A stretch of 8,189 bases of DNA, taken from assembly GCA_002499455.1 (NCBI GenBank), contig DALN01000113.1, positions 25,336 to 33,524 on the forward strand. Reading direction: 5' to 3'. Of the stretch, positions 5,759 to 8,189 are shown one piece after another. Under the pieces are notes generated by a model. It had not been told where the DNA came from, did not search any database, and saw nothing but the letters and a program-made list of their open reading frames with translations. Position 1 is the first letter of the stretch. The number at the start of each line of letters is the position of its first letter. The DNA is from Methanoculleus sp. UBA77. GTDB lineage: Archaea > Halobacteriota > Methanomicrobia > Methanomicrobiales > Methanoculleaceae. Made by a program: the position numbers and the translations under genes.

Positions 5759-5783
5759 AAAAATGGATGCTGATTATTCAGCA
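5759..5783 (-). terminator. Hairpin and T5 terminator spanning the S6e stop codon
   Basis: TGCTGA (5768-5773) and TCAGCA (5778-5783) are perfect inverted repeats separated by four bases. The stem-loop includes the S6e TAA (5776-5774). Downstream on the minus strand is a T5 run (5763-5759). The arrangement fits a terminator for S6e. Confidence 0.55.
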
Positions 5784-6172
5784 GCCGCTTCGGGCTGTCC
5801 GAAGTATTCAGATAAGGGTTTTGCACCGCTCTGCTTCACGGTGGCGTTGATCTGGACCAGGTCGGCGCTGATCTCGTTGCCCCGCACCGACTTCCTGCGG
5901 CGTTCCCCGTCCATGGTCGGGTGGAACCCGACGCCCTCGGAGAGGAGGAGTCTCCTCCGTGCAGGTCCGGGGAGGTCGCGGCGTACCGGGATACCGGTCC
6001 TGTCCGTACCGCCGGTGAGCTTGATCGTGTAGCCTGCAAGACCGAGGATGCCCCCGTCGATCTCGTCACCGATGCGCTTGCCGATGAGCGCTCTGGCGGC
6101 CGGATCGGCTGCATCAATCTTGTATGAACGCCCGGTCTCGGGATCTGAGAGGATGATTTTGAAATCCACCAT
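5774..6172 (-). CDS. rps6e: Small-subunit ribosomal protein S6e
   Basis: This is an archaeal/eukaryotic small-subunit ribosomal protein. The 132-residue product starts MVDFKIILSDPETGRSYKI and contains the family's LIGKRIGDEIDGGILGLAGYTIKLTGGTDRTGIPVRRDLPG region (residues about 30-71), the basic RRRLLLSEGVGFHPTMDGERRRKSVRGNEIS segment (around 73-103), and the strand ADLVQINATVKQSG. The length is normal for the archaeal form, which lacks the long phosphorylated tail of eukaryotic S6. The ATG at 6172 is supported by AAGGAG (6185-6180), seven bases upstream; an extension ten codons further upstream has no family support. It lies 153 bases downstream of infB on the same strand and seems to have its own promoter. 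Confidence 0.95.
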   Translation of the reverse strand: MVDFKIILSDPETGRSYKIDAADPAARALIGKRIGDEIDGGILGLAGYTIKLTGGTDRTGIPVRRDLPGPARRRLLLSEGVGFHPTMDGERRRKSVRGNEISADLVQINATVKQSGAKPLSEYFGQPEAAAE

Positions 6173-6215
6173 ATGACGACTCCTTCGAAAGTACCTATAC
6201 AATTTGATAATATGG

Positions 6216-6246
6216 TATTAAAAGCCTGCCTCCACGGGCCGGAGGC
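6216..6246 (-). promoter_or_regulatory. infB terminator hairpin joined to S6e box A
   Basis: On the minus strand, GCCTCC (6246-6241) and GGAGGC (6233-6228) form a perfect six-pair stem with a seven-base loop. It is followed four bases later by TTTTAATA (6223-6216). The T-tract could end infB transcription, while TTTTAATA has the form of a box A. That would start S6e RNA near 6195, giving a leader of about 20 bases that contains AAGGAG. The double role is inferred. Confidence 0.5.
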
Positions 6247-6325
6247 CGGGAGCCGGATCTCCGGGACCATCGAACCCGGCAAAGGCCATGATCCACGATA
6301 TCCGGGGCAGGAGAACGCGGGAGGG
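6247..6325 (-). other. infB 3' untranslated spacer, GC-rich with short inverted repeats
   Basis: No gene is seen between the infB stop and the hairpin above. Short GC-rich repeats are present: CCGGA (6253-6257) against TCCGG (6260-6264), nested inside GCCGGG (6245-6250) against CCCGGC (6275-6280). In such GC-rich DNA these may be chance. Confidence 0.35.
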
Positions 6326-8107
6326 TTACTTCCCCCAGAAGGGATCTTCCCGGCGCCGGAGCAGGGTGAACTCCTCGAGTGTCTCCCGCATGCTCGGGCT
6401 CAACTGGTTGATCATCTCCCGCTCGATCACCTTCACGTGCCGCTCGGGCACATCCACGTAGAGGTCGTCGTCGACGTTGATCTGGCGGCCGACGGTCGGG
6501 CCCTCGATCGAGATCGCGACCTCTTTTCCGGCCTCCGCCTCCTGGACCGTCTCGTTCTTCGCCTGGATCTGCTTGATCCTCCCGACCTTCTTGCCGTTCG
6601 GGAGGGCGAGGTCGACACCGCTCTGGAGTTTTCCGCCGAGGACCCGGACGCCGACCACCGCCGGGTTGCTCTGCCGGAAGACGCAGTTGGGGAGGATCCG
6701 GATCTTTGCAGGCATGATCAGTTTCTCGAACTGCTGCCGTTCGAGCTCCTGCTTCTTCTCCTCACGCCACTCGATGTAGTCGTCGAGGAGCTGGTAGATG
6801 ACCCCGCCCTCGAAGATGCTGACATGAGACATCGAGGCATCCGCGAGAGTGTCGACGGCGTCGGGGAGGACCGGGGTGTTGAAGGCGATGATCGCGCTGT
6901 AGAGGGGGTCCCGGATCGTCCCCGCCTCGATGACGTCGTGGCGGGTGACCGGCCCGACGGCGGCCCGCATCACCTGGATCTGGTGGCCCTCGAGTTCTTT
7001 GGAGAGGGCTTCGAGGGCGCCGATGGTGTCCGCCCGGATGATGACCCCGATATCTGAGAGAGTCACCTGGATGTCCTGGACCTCGTGCCGGACCTGCTCG
7101 ACGATCTCGTCGCGGTTGCCGCCCCTGACGACCCTGAGAGGGGAGCCCGCGATGACCCCGTCGAGTTTCGGGGCGGCGACCTTGATACCCGCGGCGGCGG
7201 TGATTGACTTGACGCGCTCGAACCGCTCCTCGATCAGGATCTCCTTCATCGGCCGGGGCTTTAAGAGGGAGCGGACCTTCGTCTCGATGATCTCCTCGTT
7301 GCCCGCCACGACGATCTCGTCCCCGACCTTGAGGGTGCCGTCGTAGAGGATCAGGTCGAGCGTCATCCCGAGCCCCCGCTCCTCCTTCACCTCGAGGACG
7401 GTGCCGGCGCCGGGACCTTCGGCGCTGACCCGGAGGCTCTCGGTCATGTAGCGCTGGGCAAGCCCGATCAGCACCATGAGGATGTCGGGGAGCCCCTCGC
7501 CGGTGATGGCGCTCGTGGGGACGATGCAGATGTTCCGGGCGAAGTCCGAGACCCGGTCGAACCGCTCGGAGCTGAAGCCGAGGTCGGAGAGTTTGCCCAC
7601 GAGCTCGTAGACCTTCGTCTCGAGCGTGCCCTGGACGCGCTCGTTCTGCTGCGCAAACGTCTTTGCGAACGGCTGGCCTTCATGGACGCGCCAGCCGTGG
7701 ATGCGGTCGACCTTGTTTGCGGCAATAACAAACGGCGTCCTGTAGTTGCGCAGGATCTGGAGCGCCTCGATCGTCTGGGGGCGGAAACCCTCGTTGATGT
7801 CGACGACGACGATCGCCATGTCGGCGAGCGCACCGCCGCGCGCACGCAGCGTGGTGAATGCGTGATGCCCGGGGGTGTCGATGAAGAGGAGGCCGGGGAC
7901 GTTGACGCTGACCTTGCTCAGAGCGCCGCTCATCCGGGTGATTGCGTCGATGGGGACGAGCGTAGCGCCGATATGCTGCGTGATCGCGCCTTCTTCGGTA
8001 GAGACCACGGAAGAGCCCCGGATCCTGTCGAGGAGGGAAGTCTTTCCGTGGTCTACGTGGCCCATCACGCAGACGATGGGGGTCCTGATTGTTGATTCCT
8101 TAGCCAT
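6326..8107 (-). CDS. infB: Translation initiation factor aIF5B (IF-2 homologue)
   Basis: This GTPase promotes joining of ribosomal subunits and positions initiator Met-tRNA. The 593-residue product is the usual size for archaeal aIF5B and starts directly with the G domain, lacking the long bacterial or eukaryotic N-terminal extension. The GTPase motifs are GHVDHGKT (16-23), the switch I region GAITQHIGAT with T43, DTPGH (77-81), NKVD (131-134) and TSAITGEG (198-205). Domain II (about 225-325), domain III (about 350-450) and domain IV follow, the last ending in the helical LSPSMRETLEEFTLLRRREDPFWGK. No intein interrupts the motifs. The ATG at 8107 is chosen because AAGGTGATC lies just upstream; a GTG at 8116 falls inside that ribosome site. 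The gene is 153 bases upstream of S6e, separated by a candidate terminator. Confidence 0.97.
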   Translation of the reverse strand: MAKESTIRTPIVCVMGHVDHGKTSLLDRIRGSSVVSTEEGAITQHIGATLVPIDAITRMSGALSKVSVNVPGLLFIDTPGHHAFTTLRARGGALADMAIVVVDINEGFRPQTIEALQILRNYRTPFVIAANKVDRIHGWRVHEGQPFAKTFAQQNERVQGTLETKVYELVGKLSDLGFSSERFDRVSDFARNICIVPTSAITGEGLPDILMVLIGLAQRYMTESLRVSAEGPGAGTVLEVKEERGLGMTLDLILYDGTLKVGDEIVVAGNEEIIETKVRSLLKPRPMKEILIEERFERVKSITAAAGIKVAAPKLDGVIAGSPLRVVRGGNRDEIVEQVRHEVQDIQVTLSDIGVIIRADTIGALEALSKELEGHQIQVMRAAVGPVTRHDVIEAGTIRDPLYSAIIAFNTPVLPDAVDTLADASMSHVSIFEGGVIYQLLDDYIEWREEKKQELERQQFEKLIMPAKIRILPNCVFRQSNPAVVGVRVLGGKLQSGVDLALPNGKKVGRIKQIQAKNETVQEAEAGKEVAISIEGPTVGRQINVDDDLYVDVPERHVKVIEREMINQLSPSMRETLEEFTLLRRREDPFWGK

Positions 8108-8189
8108 GGTGATCACCTTCCGGTATATGAGATGTGACGGACTGTCCTCAAAAATCCGGAATATTTGCCGTTTCTCCCGAATCAGACCC
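8108..8189 (-). promoter_or_regulatory. Leader and possible promoter of infB
   Basis: The ribosome site AAGGTGATC (about 8119-8111) lies close to the ATG. CAAATATTCC (about 8167-8158) is a plausible box A that would give a leader of about 30 bases. TATATAC-like sequence nearer the ATG (8130-8123) is too close to act as a box A. The window ends before a preceding gene can be identified. Confidence 0.4.

Noticed and set aside
5591..5773. 60-codon plus-strand frame starting at ATG 5591, with AAGGAG upstream
   Set aside because: The ribosome-like site is tempting, but the frame runs through a terminator hairpin and several inverted repeats, and the peptide has no sensible pattern. Kept only as a low-probability small protein.
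6173..7057. 294-codon plus-strand open frame opposite infB
   Set aside because: It is Asp/Leu/Val-rich low-complexity protein produced by reading aIF5B codons backwards.
8148..8189. Minus-strand open frame entering from the right edge and ending at TGA 8150-8148
   Set aside because: Only 13 codons are visible, with no recognisable end of a known protein, and a plausible infB box A lies inside it. Too short to call a gene.
1..8189. tRNA, rRNA, CRISPR array, insertion sequence or prophage
   Set aside because: Looked for on both strands: no regularly spaced repeats, no transposase or integrase, and no cloverleaf pattern that I could recognise.

Overview
The window is a dense piece of an archaeal chromosome. 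Transcription factor B, Gar1, SRP19, ribosomal proteins S8e and S6e, aIF5B and a DUF2240 protein are all archaeal-type. The high GC content, the lone archaeal-type HypB and the protein sequences themselves suggest a methanogen of the order Methanomicrobiales, perhaps Methanoculleus-like. That placement is inferred from recalled similarity, not from a search. There are no tRNA or rRNA genes, CRISPR arrays, insertion sequences or phage genes. This is mainly a housekeeping region with a few less-known genes.

Layout, left to right. The minus-strand pair gar1-tfb runs off the left edge, with a short AT-rich promoter region upstream at 617-718. Next is a minus-strand pair, SRP19 followed by a PHP-domain metallohydrolase, the two separated by two bases. 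SRP19 diverges from hypB (plus strand), and one TATA-like element sits about midway between their start codons. Ribosomal protein S8e (plus) follows. It converges, with a ten-base gap, on a translationally coupled minus-strand pair: a 5'-nucleotidase/SoxB-like metallophosphatase and a DsrE-family protein. Divergent from these is a plus-strand pair with a four-base overlap: an unrecognised 140-residue protein and a DUF2240 protein. A noncoding stretch of about 190 bases, rich in hairpins, separates that pair from minus-strand S6e. The S6e gene lies downstream of aIF5B (infB), which fills most of the right end.

Most genes serve information processing: initiation of transcription and translation, the small ribosomal subunit, H/ACA RNA modification and protein targeting. 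HypB supplies nickel to [NiFe] hydrogenases. The least understood parts are the SoxB-like/DsrE pair, the 140-aa/DUF2240 pair and the hairpin-rich spacer. I see no clearly new defence or mobile system. The SoxB-like/DsrE pair, with SoxB-type active-site residues and no export signal, is the best candidate for undescribed biochemistry.
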